DNA of 64,000 nucleotides, from positions 15,332,139 through 15,396,138 of the forward strand of contig NC_064039.1 of NCBI RefSeq assembly GCF_932526225.1, read 5' to 3'. This DNA is from Nematostella vectensis (Eukaryota > Cnidaria > Anthozoa > Actiniaria > Edwardsiidae). Below the pieces are notes generated by a model. It saw nothing but the letters and a program-made list of their open reading frames with translations. It did no database searches and was not told the origin of the DNA. Position 1 is the first letter of the stretch, and the number at the start of each line of letters is the position of its first letter. Shown here one piece after another: positions 1-10,277 of the stretch. Both the position numbers and the translations under genes were made by a program.

Positions 1-592
1 ACCTACCCGCACGTGAGTAAAAGTAGATTCTTTGGTGTAGTTCTTGAATGTAAGGTTTACGATTCGGCCTCACCTAAGATCCTTTGTGTCTTGAAGACAA
101 GGGTTTATGGTTTGGCCTCACCTACGATCCTTTGTGTCTTGAAGACAAGGGTTTATGGTTTGGCCTAACTCTAGATCTTTTAGTTATATGTAAATAGTGC
201 CACATGTGTTTATTAAAACATATGCATTGGCACGTTAAATGTAAATACCAGGCGCGTTCACAGGGGGTGCGCAGGAAGGCGGCCAAAAATGGGTCTTTTT
301 CGATTAATAAATAGTTTGGTCTTGATAGAGATCTTTGCTGTTTGTCTTGACTATTTAGCTAAAATCACTAGGCCTCAATGAACTTGGTAAATTCTCTAGC
401 CTGTCGAAGGTTTCGCTTAACATCTCATACCTGTAACTTTTTTTCCAGGAATTTCCTTGTAATACCGACCATGATTCGGTGGTGTCACACACACTTCCGG
501 TCACCATACAGGCCAGGTACATCCGGTTCGTGATGAAGGCGTGGAATGTCAACCCTGCGATGAGGGTCGAGATCTACGAGTGCGGGGCCTAA
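1..592 (+). CDS. F5/8 type C (discoidin) domain, terminal exon of a host gene
   Basis: The last exon runs 449-592. It begins right after a splice acceptor (a long T-run then CAG) and ends in TAA at 590-592, giving 47 residues. The peptide has the C-terminal hallmarks of the F5/8C fold: N-T-D, an A-R-Y-I-R-F strand, an aromatic W-N, and the closing M-R-V-E-I-Y-E-C. This domain binds lipids or sugars on secreted and cell-surface proteins. A donor-like GTGAGT at 13-18 suggests bases 1-12 are the end of the preceding exon, in the same phase and reading T-Y-P-H, so 13-448 would be intron. The rest of the gene lies left of the window. The domain call is firm; the upstream exon is inferred. Confidence 0.7.
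66..170. repeat. 48-bp tandem repeat, about 2.2 copies
   Basis: The string starting GGCCTCACCTA recurs with a 48-bp period at 66, 114 and 162. It lies inside the presumed intron of the F5/8C gene. No function is visible. Confidence 0.85.
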
Positions 593-1578
593 CTCCGGAT
601 AAATGGATAGCCAAATTATTTGTAATCATGTAATTGGCGTCGTTTTGTGTATTTTATAGTCATGTAGAACCAGGGCCGTAGCAAGGGGTGGGGCACACAG
701 GACATGGGTTTCCCCCAAATATTTTCAAAAACGTCCCCCCTCCCCGCCTGAGAACAATCGCTTTGCACGGGGTCCCGGAGTTGCATATCAACTCTGTTTC
801 ACAGAATAAGTACAGCATACTTTTAAACTTTGTATTGATTTATGGCTTGTGATAATAATGTTATAGCTCCCACCACGCCACGCCATCTAGTTTTTCAGTA
901 GCTTGTCTGTTGTATTTCTATTTATACACCCCGAATGTTTTAAGTGCACCAACTACCACGCAGCGTAGATATTAGAGGATGGTAGGGATGTTTGTGTGCT
1001 ACACTGGTTGGATCGATAGCTCTACCACCGGTTAGCCCACACTTCGCCTTTTAGGTCTCATTTGCAGTGAAATTCCAGTGAACAGCCTTACACGCTTTGA
1101 AAATTAAGCTTTTCTAAGTCTAAAAAACGGAGCAGGAGTATGTTTTTTTGGACTCTTTGATGGTATGAAATAAATAAATGGTATAGTTAGTATAGTTGTA
1201 ATATTTAATTGTAGTAGTATATAAACGTATCCTTGCCTCTGGTTGTGTTTATCTGCCTTGTTTTCGCTCATTTACCTTTAAAGAATGAGTAAATCTACTC
1301 CCAGCGATGCGTTTTTTCCCCTTTCGCTATAGCTGGACAGGTACCGGGTATATGTATATTCAAAGGGGACGATAAATTGGCTGACACCAAGGTCTTCAAG
1401 GTCTAGGCAGATTGCGGATTTTGACAAACAAATAAACAAAATAATCGCTATTCCAAAAATATAGGTACGCTTCAAAACCTCTGGATGTGGCCGTACGGCC
1501 CACTGTTTATTCCAGATAAAAACCACAGGTGACCCACGTCGGAGTTTTTCGAAAATAGTTATTTAATTAACTGAACTA
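593..1578. other. non-coding stretch, nothing recognised
   Basis: This is AT-rich sequence downstream of the F5/8C stop and probably includes its 3' UTR. The short open frames have no recognisable composition or domain. A phrase near 672 resembles the start of dispersed repeats of marine invertebrates, but I cannot assign it. Confidence 0.5.
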
Positions 1579-1712
1579 AGGGAAAGTTCATTTATTATCC
1601 CGAGGGGGGGGGGGGGGGGGGGGGGCGTGAGGATTTTGATAAAAGTAAGGGATAAAATTAGTCCCCCCTCCATTAAGAAGGAACAAAATTTTCCATGCCC
1701 CCCCCCCCTTAC
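1579..1712. repeat. G-rich MITE-like repeat, relative of the one at 62.9-63.1 kb
   Basis: The phrase GGAAAGTTCATTTATTATCC followed by a long poly-G run matches the reverse complement of the terminus at about 63,060-63,084. The internal phrase about stable 'taagggataaaatt' is also shared in inverse orientation. The far end is not clear, so this copy may be truncated. The poly-G run at 1603-1625 is also a likely assembly-error site. Confidence 0.6.
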
Positions 1713-1895
1713 ACATCCCCATATTTTTGGTGCCCTCCCTGTCCCAGAAAAGAGAAGAAAGGAGCAAAGGAGAACGCAAACAACAATGTCAAAGGAAAGC
1801 AAAAGCAAGAGATTAGCTGCAAGCTGGTCAGAAAGTGGAGAGGAAAGAATTCGCTGAAAATATTGATTCAGAAAACTGAACTGGGAGTAGCAATA

Positions 1896-2280
1896 CGTCG
1901 GTGAAATACCACTACTCTTATCGTTTTTTTTACTTGATGATGATGAAGCGGAAGCGAACCGCAAGGTTCACGTTCTGGATTTAAGGTCTCTCTTTTGCAG
2001 ACCGATCCGTGTCGAAGACACTGTCAGGTTGGGAGTTTGGCTGGGGCGGCACATCTGTCAAACGATAACGCAGGTGTCCTAAGGTGAGCTCAATGAGAAC
2101 AGAAATCTCATGTAGAACAAAAGGGTAAAAGCTCACTTGATTTTGATTTTCAGTATGAATACAAACTGTGAAAGTATGGCCTATCGATCCTTTAGTCTTT
2201 AGGAGGTTTAAGCTAGAGGTGTCAGAAAAGTTACCACAGGGGTAACTGGCTTGTGGCAGCCAAGCGTTCATAGCGACGTT

Positions 2281-2318
<38 letters not shown>

Positions 2319-2359
2319 CGAAGCAGAATTCGCCAAGTGTTGGATTGTTCACCCACTAA

Positions 2360-2407
<48 letters not shown>

Positions 2408-2640
2408 TCCTACTGATTGTTGCAATAGTAATTCTGCTCAGTACGAGAGGAACCGCAGATTCAGGCAATTGGCATTTGCACTTGGCTGAAAAGCCAATGG
2501 TGCGAGGCTACCATCTGTTGGATTATGACTGAACGCCTCTAAGTCAGAATCCTTGCTAGAACGCAACGATAATTACCTCCGGAGAATCTTAGGCGAACAA
2601 GGATAGAGAACGGGTTTGCCCGCTCTCCTGCGTCCCAATG
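1896..2640 (+). rRNA. 28S rRNA, 3' end fragment
   Basis: The sequence follows the conserved 3' part of the large-subunit rRNA: the GTGAAATACCACTACTC block at about 1901, the peptidyl-transferase-ring region around 2236-2250, the CCGTCGTGAGACAGGTTAG helix near 2384, an intact sarcin-ricin loop (AGTACGAGAGGAACCG, about 2438-2453) and the GACTGAACGCCTCTAAGTCAG segment near 2527. The 5' two-thirds is absent, with an abrupt junction near 1896. The normally invariant ACAGGGATAACTGGC reads with G for A at about 2242, and a few bases are missing near 2415-2425. That suggests a pseudogene copy rather than an active rDNA unit. The 3' limit is approximate. Confidence 0.9.
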
Positions 2641-2914
2641 TGCCAAGAGGGACAACAACCCTCAAGGCACTAAAGTATATCAAAGTTTAAAATTTCTGGA
2701 GATAAATCCTTTGCAGACGACTTAAATAAAGAACGGGGTATTGTACGTTGTAGAGTAGCCTTGTTGCTACGATCTTCTGAGATTAAGCCTTTGTTCTACG
2801 ATTTGTTCGATTTTTTTTTCAGCGCATTCCGATATACGCCTATGTGCGCCCACTTGTATCGTACCGTAGAGCTCAAGCCGTGTCAACTAGCCCTAAGCCT
2901 GTGTGTGCCATCGT

Positions 2915-3015
2915 GCTAGGGTAAGGGTTGGCGCTAGGCTAACCCTAACTCCAACCCTAGCTCTAACCCTAACCCCAACCCTAGTCCTTACCCCAACCCA
3001 AGCCCTAACCCCATC
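2915..3015. repeat. degenerate telomere-like CCCTAA tract
   Basis: Repeated AACCCTAA, ACCCCAACCCTAG and CCAACCCTAGC phrases form an imperfect array of the metazoan telomere hexamer, about 100 bp long, inside the rDNA spacer. Confidence 0.75.
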
Positions 3016-3094
3016 CATGGTCCTAAAGGACACTAGGGGCTAGGGTTTCTTCCAAAAATTCTGTTAGGATTGGGATATACGCCTATCTGCGCTG

Positions 3095-3347
3095 ACTTCT
3101 AGTCCTCCAAGGTGTGGAAAAAAGGCGAGTGCCAAACTTTGAGTATATGGGGAAAAAAATTAGCTCATCGTGATCGGTATCCGAGAGGACTCAAACCATA
3201 CCATACCTTTTGGCCATAGTCGAACTTCTAGTCCTCCAAGGTGTGGAAAAAAGGCGAGTGCCAAACTTTGAGTATATGGGGAAAAAAATTAGCTCATCGT
3301 GATCGGTATCCGAGAGGACTCAAACCATACCATACCTTTTGGCCATA
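3095..3347. repeat. 124-bp direct duplication in the spacer
   Basis: The block beginning ACTTCTAGTCCTCCAAGG at 3095-3218 is repeated almost perfectly at 3224-3347, a period of 129 bp. This looks like an rDNA spacer subrepeat. Confidence 0.9.
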
Positions 3348-3949
3348 CTCTCGAGTTTGGCACTCGCCTTTTGCCAACTCAAGCAGGACTGTAAGGTCCA
3401 CTCCAGGTCCAATTTTTTGACAAAGTGCCCCTGTTGCACTTCTTGGCCGAGAAAACTAAGAGTATATGTGGGGGTGTGTGTGCTTGAGAAAGGCAAAGGA
3501 AAGGCATGGCGGCAATAGGCGACGGCGGCACGAAAGTTACTGCGTGGGCCCGACGCGATCGCGGTCCGTTCAGAATTTGCAGTGCTGGCCCGATTCAGAA
3601 AGAGCCATGGCACTTTTCGAAAGGAAAATCGTGGTTGTGTTCGGAGCTGTCCGATGGATAAGCACCGTGTCGAAACGCGAGAGGCGTGCGTAAGCAAAGG
3701 TCTCATTGAGGGTTGTGTGTCGAGTGCCTTCGGTCCAGGACGTGAGGAGCCTGTTCAGGGAGCATTTTGTCGCAGCTCGAGGTTCACCTTTAAAAGACGT
3801 GGCAAAGAGAAAGATCGCGGAAGGTTGCGCGACAATGCGTCGTCGGCCCAAGCGATTCTGCTGGAGATTGTTAAAAGAAAAGTCACTAGGAAAGCGACGT
3901 GTGCCCGTTGCTTTGCAGGTTGGCCCGTGTGGACCATCCGCCGTGTAGC

Positions 3950-4488
3950 TATCTGGTTGATCCTGCCAGTAGTCATATGCTTGTCTCAAAGATTAAGCCG
4001 TGCATGTCTAAGTATAAGCACTTGAACTGTGAAACTGCGAATGGCTCATTAAATCAGTTATCGTTTATTTGATTCTACCTTTACTACTTGGATAACCGTG
4101 GTAATTCTAGAGCTAATACATGCGAAAAGTCCCGACTTCTGGAAGGGATGTATTTATTAGATTCAAAACCAATGCGGGTTCTGCCCGGTCATTTGGTGAT
4201 TCATAGTAACTGTTCGAATCGCAGGGCCCCGCGCCGGCGATGTTTCATTCAAATTTCTGCCCTATCAACTGTCGATGGTAAGGTGTTGGCTTACCATTGT
4301 TACAACGGGTGACGGAGAATTAGGGTTCGATTCCGGAGAGGGAGCCTGAGAAACGGCTAACACATCCAAGGAAGGCAGCAGGCGCGCAAATTACCCAATC
4401 CTGACTCAGGGAGGTAGTGACAAGAAATAACAATACAGGGCTTTTCTAAGTCTTGTAATTTGAATGAGTACAACTTAAATCCTTTAAC
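3950..4488 (+). rRNA. 18S rRNA, 5' end fragment
   Basis: The sequence starts with the canonical eukaryotic 5' end (ATCTGGTTGATCCTGCCAGTAG) and follows 18S through the AATGGCTCATTAAATCAG, GGTAATTCTAGAGCTAATACATG and CGCAAATTACCCAATCC blocks up to AATGAGTACAACTTAAATCC. It then breaks at about 4488 into unrelated AT-rich DNA. Only about 540 nt of a gene near 1.8 kb is present, so it cannot give a functional small-subunit RNA. Confidence 0.95.
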
Positions 4489-5568
4489 TTGATTTCTTAT
4501 GATAACACCTTGAAAAGAAAGGTCTAATTTTTGCTAAGTAAACGAAAAACATAAGCTCATTTAGGCTTTTTACACATGTTTACGTAACAGGTGAAGACGG
4601 TCAGAGTTACGTTAAAGGCTGGTTTCCATGTAATCGCACCATTTTAGCGATCGTGCAATCGCGAGAGATCAAATGGAACCAGGCATAAGTGTGAGCTGCA
4701 TTGGCTCATTCTGTTAATTTTGTTAACAGGTCAGCATTTATTCCTGGATCCTCGGCTATTATTAATTATTAAGCTCAACACATTTCTTGTTAGCTAATTT
4801 GGTTCCACGCCCCTTCAGCCATCTCAGCCCAGGCCAGCTCACAAGAGGTTTTTAGGTAAAGCAAATTATCGTTTGCTTAAAATTTTATCGTCAATTTTTA
4901 TTCCAATTAGCGTTTCTAAATTGTGCTTATCCCTGCGACTCCATGGGACATCATTTTCTTAATTAACCGAGCCTAATGAAAAGTTTCGTTTCCCAAGTCC
5001 CCAACCACCGAGGCAATCATAACTTTTTGTTATGTCTTTTTGTTACAGCGATCGCAACTTTAAACTATTTGGCCGTGTCAATCAAGAGACGAGCTTTTTT
5101 TATAGTTTGCAAAGTTTGTTAAGATTTTTATTTTCTTGGCGGCGAAACAACAAACCCGTTAAATACACTATTTGTAAGGTAGGTAAATCAGGGAAATTTT
5201 TGATAAACCAACTTGAAGATGCTGTTATCCTTTGTTCCTAGAACGACGAGGAAGTCTTATTATAATCTTTATGAGGAATTCCTTGATAAAGTTTTATTTG
5301 GAATTATCTTGCAAGCTAAATTTATACTATAAAGGAAATTATGATTAGTTGCCATGGGGTTTAACCCCCCTTCTTTGGGCTGGCAAAGCAAATTGGTGAA
5401 AAAGATGCCATTCATTTAAGGTGCATAAAAAAGAAACATCCAAGTTTACTCAGATATGGCGATTGGGTAAAATTGCTGTTCACCATACCCATTTACCCAA
5501 AGAGACTTCCATAAAAACAAAAGGGGATGATCGATCTCAACCCTAATGGATAACACTTTGGGTGTGGT
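4489..5568. other. AT-rich non-coding stretch
   Basis: No domain, RNA gene or repeat structure was recognised between the broken 18S and the LTR-like sequence. Open frames are short and of biased AT-rich composition. Confidence 0.5.
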
Positions 5569-6775
5569 CAGTAATTCTTACCCCCATAAGGTAGCACAAA
5601 AGGTGTGGTCAAGCAATTGTAGTATTGGGCTACCTGTAGTAGCAGAGGGACTGGGGGCGAGTAAGATGGCGGCCTCCTAGAGCGATCGGACTACGATTGT
5701 ATGGTAGCACCTCAGAGTATCTTAGACACAATAAACGTCTTACTACATGGTGTCAGAAGATGGCAAGCAGCACGCCATTCGTGAAGCCACCCGAAGTATT
5801 GGAAATTTCGAGCGGAAATCCAGCGTTTGCTTGGAAAAAGTGGAAGCAAAAATTCGAAATTTATTTGAAGGCCACTGCCACCTCCACGAAGCCTGGCCAA
5901 GTCAATTGGGTTTACTGCTCAATCATATTGGAGACAAATGCCTAGAAATATATAGTAACTTTATATTTCGCCCTGATCAACCAAACCCAGATGGTGGAGA
6001 CCCTATACCGGGCGAAAACCCGGATAATTACAAGACGGTGATAGAGAAGTTTGACCAATATTTTACTAAACGAGACCCACAGTTAATGCTCCGCGAGAAG
6101 TTCTGGCTCCAGCCCCAACGAGAACCAAATCAGAGTTTTGACTCCTGGGTAGTCACTGTAAGAGAAAGGGCTGCAGAATGTAAATTCCCACCCGATTTCC
6201 TCGAGCAAGCTATAAGGGATAAGCTTACCTTTTCCTGTGTAGATGATAGGTCTAAATTGAAGTTGTACGATGAAGGGGCAGGGCTTTCACTCGATAAAAC
6301 AATAACAATCCTTTCGATGAAAAAAGCATCTACTCGAGAACTACAAGAATCAAAGACGGCAACAATCGAGAGGGTAGGATTGCGAGCACCAGGAAAAACA
6401 GCGCCCCAGTATGCACAGCGGTCCGAGACAAAAAGTCAACGGAGACAGACACCTGATAGATGCGGATACTGTGGCAGAGACCATCCTCGAGGCAAAATCA
6501 ACTGTCCAGCAGCTAACGTGCGTTGTGATAAATGCAACAAAGTTGGGCACTTCGCTGCTGTATGTAGAAGCAAACCGAATACAAGAGTAAGTCAAGTAAA
6601 AGATACACATGAGGGTGAAGTTTTAGAGCATAACCCGACATTCGTGGGACGGGTTTTGGCAGTCCCTCAAACAGATAATACATTACCGGGTCAAGATAAA
6701 AACGTCGACATCACGTCTTCCGAAAATCAAGTCAGTGAGGCCGAAGCATTAATGCCTGAGATATCTACCGATTAT
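5569..6775 (+). mobile_element. LTR retrotransposon 5' fragment (LTR end, PBS, gag)
   Basis: A probable 5' LTR (about 5569-5747, ending ACA) is followed immediately by TGGTGTCAGAAG at 5748. That has the form and position of a tRNA primer-binding site, and a gag gene follows. The element stops at about 6775, where a Harbinger fragment in opposite orientation begins. No second LTR is seen here. The LTR start is a guess. Confidence 0.6.
5760..6775 (+). pseudogene. gag: Gag of a Ty3/gypsy-type retrotransposon
   Basis: Translation starts at the ATG at 5760, 12 nt after the primer-binding site. The first ~45 codons (with the W-K-K-W-K-Q-K-F-E-I-Y-L motif typical of gag N-termini) are in one frame and the rest continues in another from about 5900, so one frameshift separates them. 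The C-terminal part carries two zinc knuckles, C-G-Y-C-G-R-D-H-P-R-G-K-I-N-C and C-D-K-C-N-K-V-G-H-F-A-A-V-C (about 6460-6570). The protein would package element RNA. After about 6775 the open frame runs into the antisense of a Harbinger transposase, so the remaining residues are not gag. Confidence 0.8.
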
Positions 6776-7060
6776 ATTCGCGATCCTGGATGGCATGTGA
6801 AGCCATTGTGTCCATTGAAGACTGCTCTTTGCATTTCGCCTGGTCTACAAATGGGCCTTACAGTCCCATCCACAAAACCAAAACAGTTGCCAAAGGCTGC
6901 ACCTCTTGCATAGATTGCGTCGGCATAGATCTGGAGACTGGCAGGGTTAAGTCTAGTCACGTTGTAATTGGTTATCCGGTGATTGTGTAGATTGTAAACA
7001 TAGTCGAGTACAGTAGAAAAGATCATGCTTAGGACAGGGACTGGCCGACCAAAACGGTGA
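6772..7060 (-). pseudogene. PIF/Harbinger transposase fragment (HARBI1-like)
   Basis: Read on the minus strand, the frame shows the Harbinger nuclease signature C-F-G-F-V-D-G-T-V-R-P-I-C-R-P followed by Q-R-A-V-F-N-G-H, with the usual upstream helix (R-F-G-R-P-V-P). The first catalytic Asp is in G-F-V-D-G-T. Both ends are truncated: only about 90 residues of a ~350-residue protein remain, and the frame runs into gypsy gag on the left. Confidence 0.85.
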
Positions 7061-7097
7061 ATAAGGTCAGAGTATTCAGCTATCCATGCAGAGTATC

Positions 7098-7137
7098 TGC
7101 ATGGATATATATATATAAAAATATATATATATATATA
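7098..7137. repeat. AT dinucleotide microsatellite
   Basis: A run of alternating A and T of about 40 bp, broken by one short A-run. Confidence 0.9.
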
Positions 7138-7379
7138 CCTGTTTCAAAAGTGTCAGCGGTGATCCAATATGGCTGCCACAAATTTTATCGTGTGCCTTTC
7201 CTTCGCTATTTTGGCGTGTTACTTGGTCCAGCTTGCGTCATTTCCACCTATATTGCAAGTTAAACATTGCATCTATGACAGGGACATAAGTTTTTCTAAT
7301 GAAAGACCTATTGGAAGCGGAATTGCGTCATTCCTTCTAAGTCACTCGTTGGTCAAGCACTCGTCTCTTCCTCACATTG

Positions 7380-7616
7380 CTTCTTCTTAACGGCTTAGTG
7401 GAGACTAACCCGGGACCACAGTACAAGTACCCATGTGGGGACTGCTTGAAGCCTGTCAAATCAAACCAAAAAGGGATACAGTGCGATTCTTGTGAACTCT
7501 GGTATCATACTCGCTGCCTAGCGATGAATAACCATGTATATGGAGCATTTGCTAACAGTTCCTGCACATGGATATGCTGCAAATGTGGGCTCCCCAATTT
7601 TTCGAGCTCACTGTGA
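7380..7616 (+). CDS. LINE leader with 2A-like NPGP motif and PHD-type zinc finger
   Basis: The frame encodes L-L-L-N-G-L-V-E-T-N-P-G-P and then a Cys/His cluster: C-G-D-C, C-D-S-C, W-Y-H-T-R-C and C-C-K-C. That is the PHD-like finger found at the start of CR1-type LINEs. V-E-x-N-P-G-P is the core of 2A ribosome-skipping peptides, known in LINEs of sea urchins and other invertebrates; the usual Asp before V-E is Leu here, which would be expected to weaken skipping. A hydrophobic leader at 7169-7390 sits just upstream in another frame, so the original N-terminus is probably frameshifted. Confidence 0.65.
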   Translation, partial: LLLNGLVETNPGPQYKYPCGDCLKPVKSNQKGIQCDSCELWYHTRCLAMNNHVYGAFANSSCTWICCKCGLPNFSSSL

Positions 7617-7679
7617 CTCAATTAGCACTCAACAAATCCATTTGAACCTCTACTGACCTCTAATAAGTGCAGCCCATTG

Positions 7680-10277
7680 ATGTCCCCTAAATATACATCA
7701 TCGCCTAAACACAACCAAGGATCAAGACATGCCATCAAGAGCACCATCCCAAATCTCAGAATACTAACAGTCAATTGCAACAGCCTCCGATCCAAAGAGA
7801 AACAGAACCAGCTCCTGGGTTTAATTGAAACCCACAAACCGGACATCATATGTGGACAGGAATTGAAGCTTGACTCTTCAATTAAAAATTCTGAGATCCT
7901 ACCAGGCCCTTTTGCTGGCCAAGTTTTCCGTAAGGACTTCTCTATTGGAGAGCGTGGGGTATTTATTGCGGTAAATGAAAAGATCCTGGCATGCGAGGTG
8001 AACACCCAGCCGTTGAGTATAGATACAGTCTGGGCTAAAATTGAGACCCAAGGGGCTAGGCCATTGTATATCTCATCCGTTTACGACACACTGATACACT
8101 TCACTTCCATAGAAGAGCTCAGTGCTATGATAGACTATATTAATGAGCCAATGCCCAATGCCATCATAACTGGTGACTTTAATGTACCAAGTGTTAATTG
8201 GAAATCAAAGACAATTAGTCCCAACCCTCAATATGGACGTGCAGTTAATCAAGCTATTATTGACATGACAGTTCAAAATGGGTTGCAACAAGTAAAACAC
8301 AAACCCTCACGACATAACAACATACTAGATCTAGTTTCTGTCAATAATCCCAACATTATCAACAGCACACTGGTGTGCCCAGGGATGAGTGACCATGATT
8401 ACATTGTTACAGATATCAATATGAAGATCAAACATGTCAAAAAACCACCCAGGACTGTTTATCTATTTAAGAGAGGGGATATGGACGGTGTAAAGAGAGA
8501 GTTACTATCAAGGTTTGAGGTGTTTACGAGCACTACTTGCATATCTGTTCAAGAGAGATGGACCTTATTTAAAGATATCCTTATGCAGGCAGTAAAGCAA
8601 AACATCCCAGAGAAGACCCTTGGTCCCAGGAGAGATGTCCCTTGGATGACCCCGAATGTTAAGAGGATGATAAAAAGGAAAAAACGACTCTACAACCTGC
8701 AAAGAAAAAGTGGGAGGAAAGATCACAAAGCCAATTTCATGGCAGCTCGTCGGGCAGTCAAGAAAGCACTTAATACTGCGCACAATGAGTATGTTATGGG
8801 CCTCTTGGATGTGAATGAAAAAGAAAGCAACGTAGAGAGATTCAATACGGGGAGAAAGTTCTGGAAGTATATAAAATCACTAAGGAAGGAAAATGTTAGC
8901 ATCGCAACCATGAAAGATCAAGACAGTGGACTGGAAGTCTCTAGTAGCAAGGAAAAGGCAGAAGTCCTCAGTAAACAATTTGAAAGTGTATTTACACAGG
9001 AAAATCCTAACCTTCCTGATCTATCTGTGCTTCCTCGCTGGCCCTGTATGAGTAACCTCCAGTTTAGTGTGAATGGCATTGAAAAACTGTTGTCCAAGGT
9101 CAACCCTTCAAAGGCCAATGGCCCTGACATGATACCATCTAGAGTCTTACAGGAGTGTGCACATGAGGTTGCAATATACCTGGAAATTATATTCAACTAT
9201 TCCTACTCTGTGCAGGAGCTGCCTGACGACTGGCTAACTGCAAACATCTGCCCGATCTACAAGAAAGGAGCAAAGAAAGACCCAGCGAATTATAGACCAA
9301 TCGCTCTCACCTCAGTTACCTGCAAAGTTATGGAGCACATAGTCTATTATCACATTTACGCTCACCTAGACAGGCATCACATTCTAAGGGATTTCCAACA
9401 TGCCTTTAGGAAAGGTAGATCTTGTGAAACTCAACTCATTATTACAGTCGATGATATAGCCAGAGGACTCGACAACAGATCTCAAGTTGACTTGTTAATA
9501 TTAGACTTTTCTAAAGCCTTTGACAAGGTGCCACACACAAGACTCATGGCAAAACTGGACCACCTCGGGGTGGAAGGTAATACCCACGGGTGGATAGCCA
9601 CTTGGCTAACCAAAAGATACCAATAAGTAACTCTGGATGGAGCTTCATCTACACCTGTCAAGACTCGCTCTGGAGTGCCTCAGAGAACTGTCTTAGGACC
9701 CCTCATGTTCCTAATTTATATTAATGACATGGGCGATGAAATCTCCTCTAAGCTGGGGTTATTCGCTGACGATAGCCTTCTATATCTGACGATTGAGACT
9801 TCAGATGATGTCATCCAGTTGCAGAACGATCTCAATAAGCTATACGAGTGGTCAAACAAATGGCAGATGGAGCTAAACATAGACAAATGTAAGCTCCTGA
9901 CTGTCACGAAGAAGAAAAATCCCATCATCTCTACTAATCATATGGGTGAAAAACTAATTGATTCTGTCGTCGGTCACCCATATCTTTGTGTTGAAATGAG
10001 CAAAGTACACAATGAGCAAATGTACACAACAACTAGACAATACCATCCACAAAGATTTGCACTAGTCAGTTGCAAAACTAGCGTTTTCGAAGAAAGCTTT
10101 TTTCCACACGCAATAAGAATGTGGAATGGCCTTCCAGTTAGTACTATCACTCTTTCCTGGCATCTATTTAGTTTATTTATTCAGTCTGTTATAATTGTCT
10201 ATAGTTATTTTCTTTATACCTTTACGATATGGCCATTATACCTTTACGAAATGGTCATATATGCCTTTGTGAAGTAA
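7680..10277 (+). pseudogene. LINE endonuclease-reverse transcriptase
   Basis: The N-terminal third is an apurinic-like endonuclease: V-N-C-N-S-L-R, G-D-F-N-V-P-S-V-N-W and the closing S-D-H-D-Y-I. The RT follows with L-P-D-D-W-L, A-N-Y-R-P-I-A-L-T-S, F-R-K-G-R-S-C-E-T-Q and L-D-F-S-K-A-F-D-K-V. A TAA at 9624-9626 interrupts the frame, which then continues in phase through G-V-P-Q-R-T-V-L-G-P and the catalytic F-A-D-D at about 9763. After about 9950 the thumb region is missing and the frame jumps to the conserved C-terminal R-M-W-N-G-L-P. The start is the ATG at 7680. Confidence 0.85.

Larger units (their letters stand above)
2641..3949. other. rDNA intergenic spacer with external transcribed region
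   Basis: The stretch lies between the 28S tail and the 18S head, which is the order in a tandem rDNA array, so it is read as spacer. It contains a telomere-like tract and a 124-bp direct duplication, listed separately. Several short open frames cross it on both strands but none looks like a protein. The last few hundred bases before 3950 should include the 5' external transcribed spacer. Confidence 0.75.

Noticed and set aside
1981..2352. 123-residue minus-strand frame
   Set aside because: It is antisense to the conserved 28S rRNA.
3466..4312. Several 70-150-residue open frames on both strands
   Set aside because: They overlap the rDNA spacer and the 18S gene; the RNA assignment explains the sequence.
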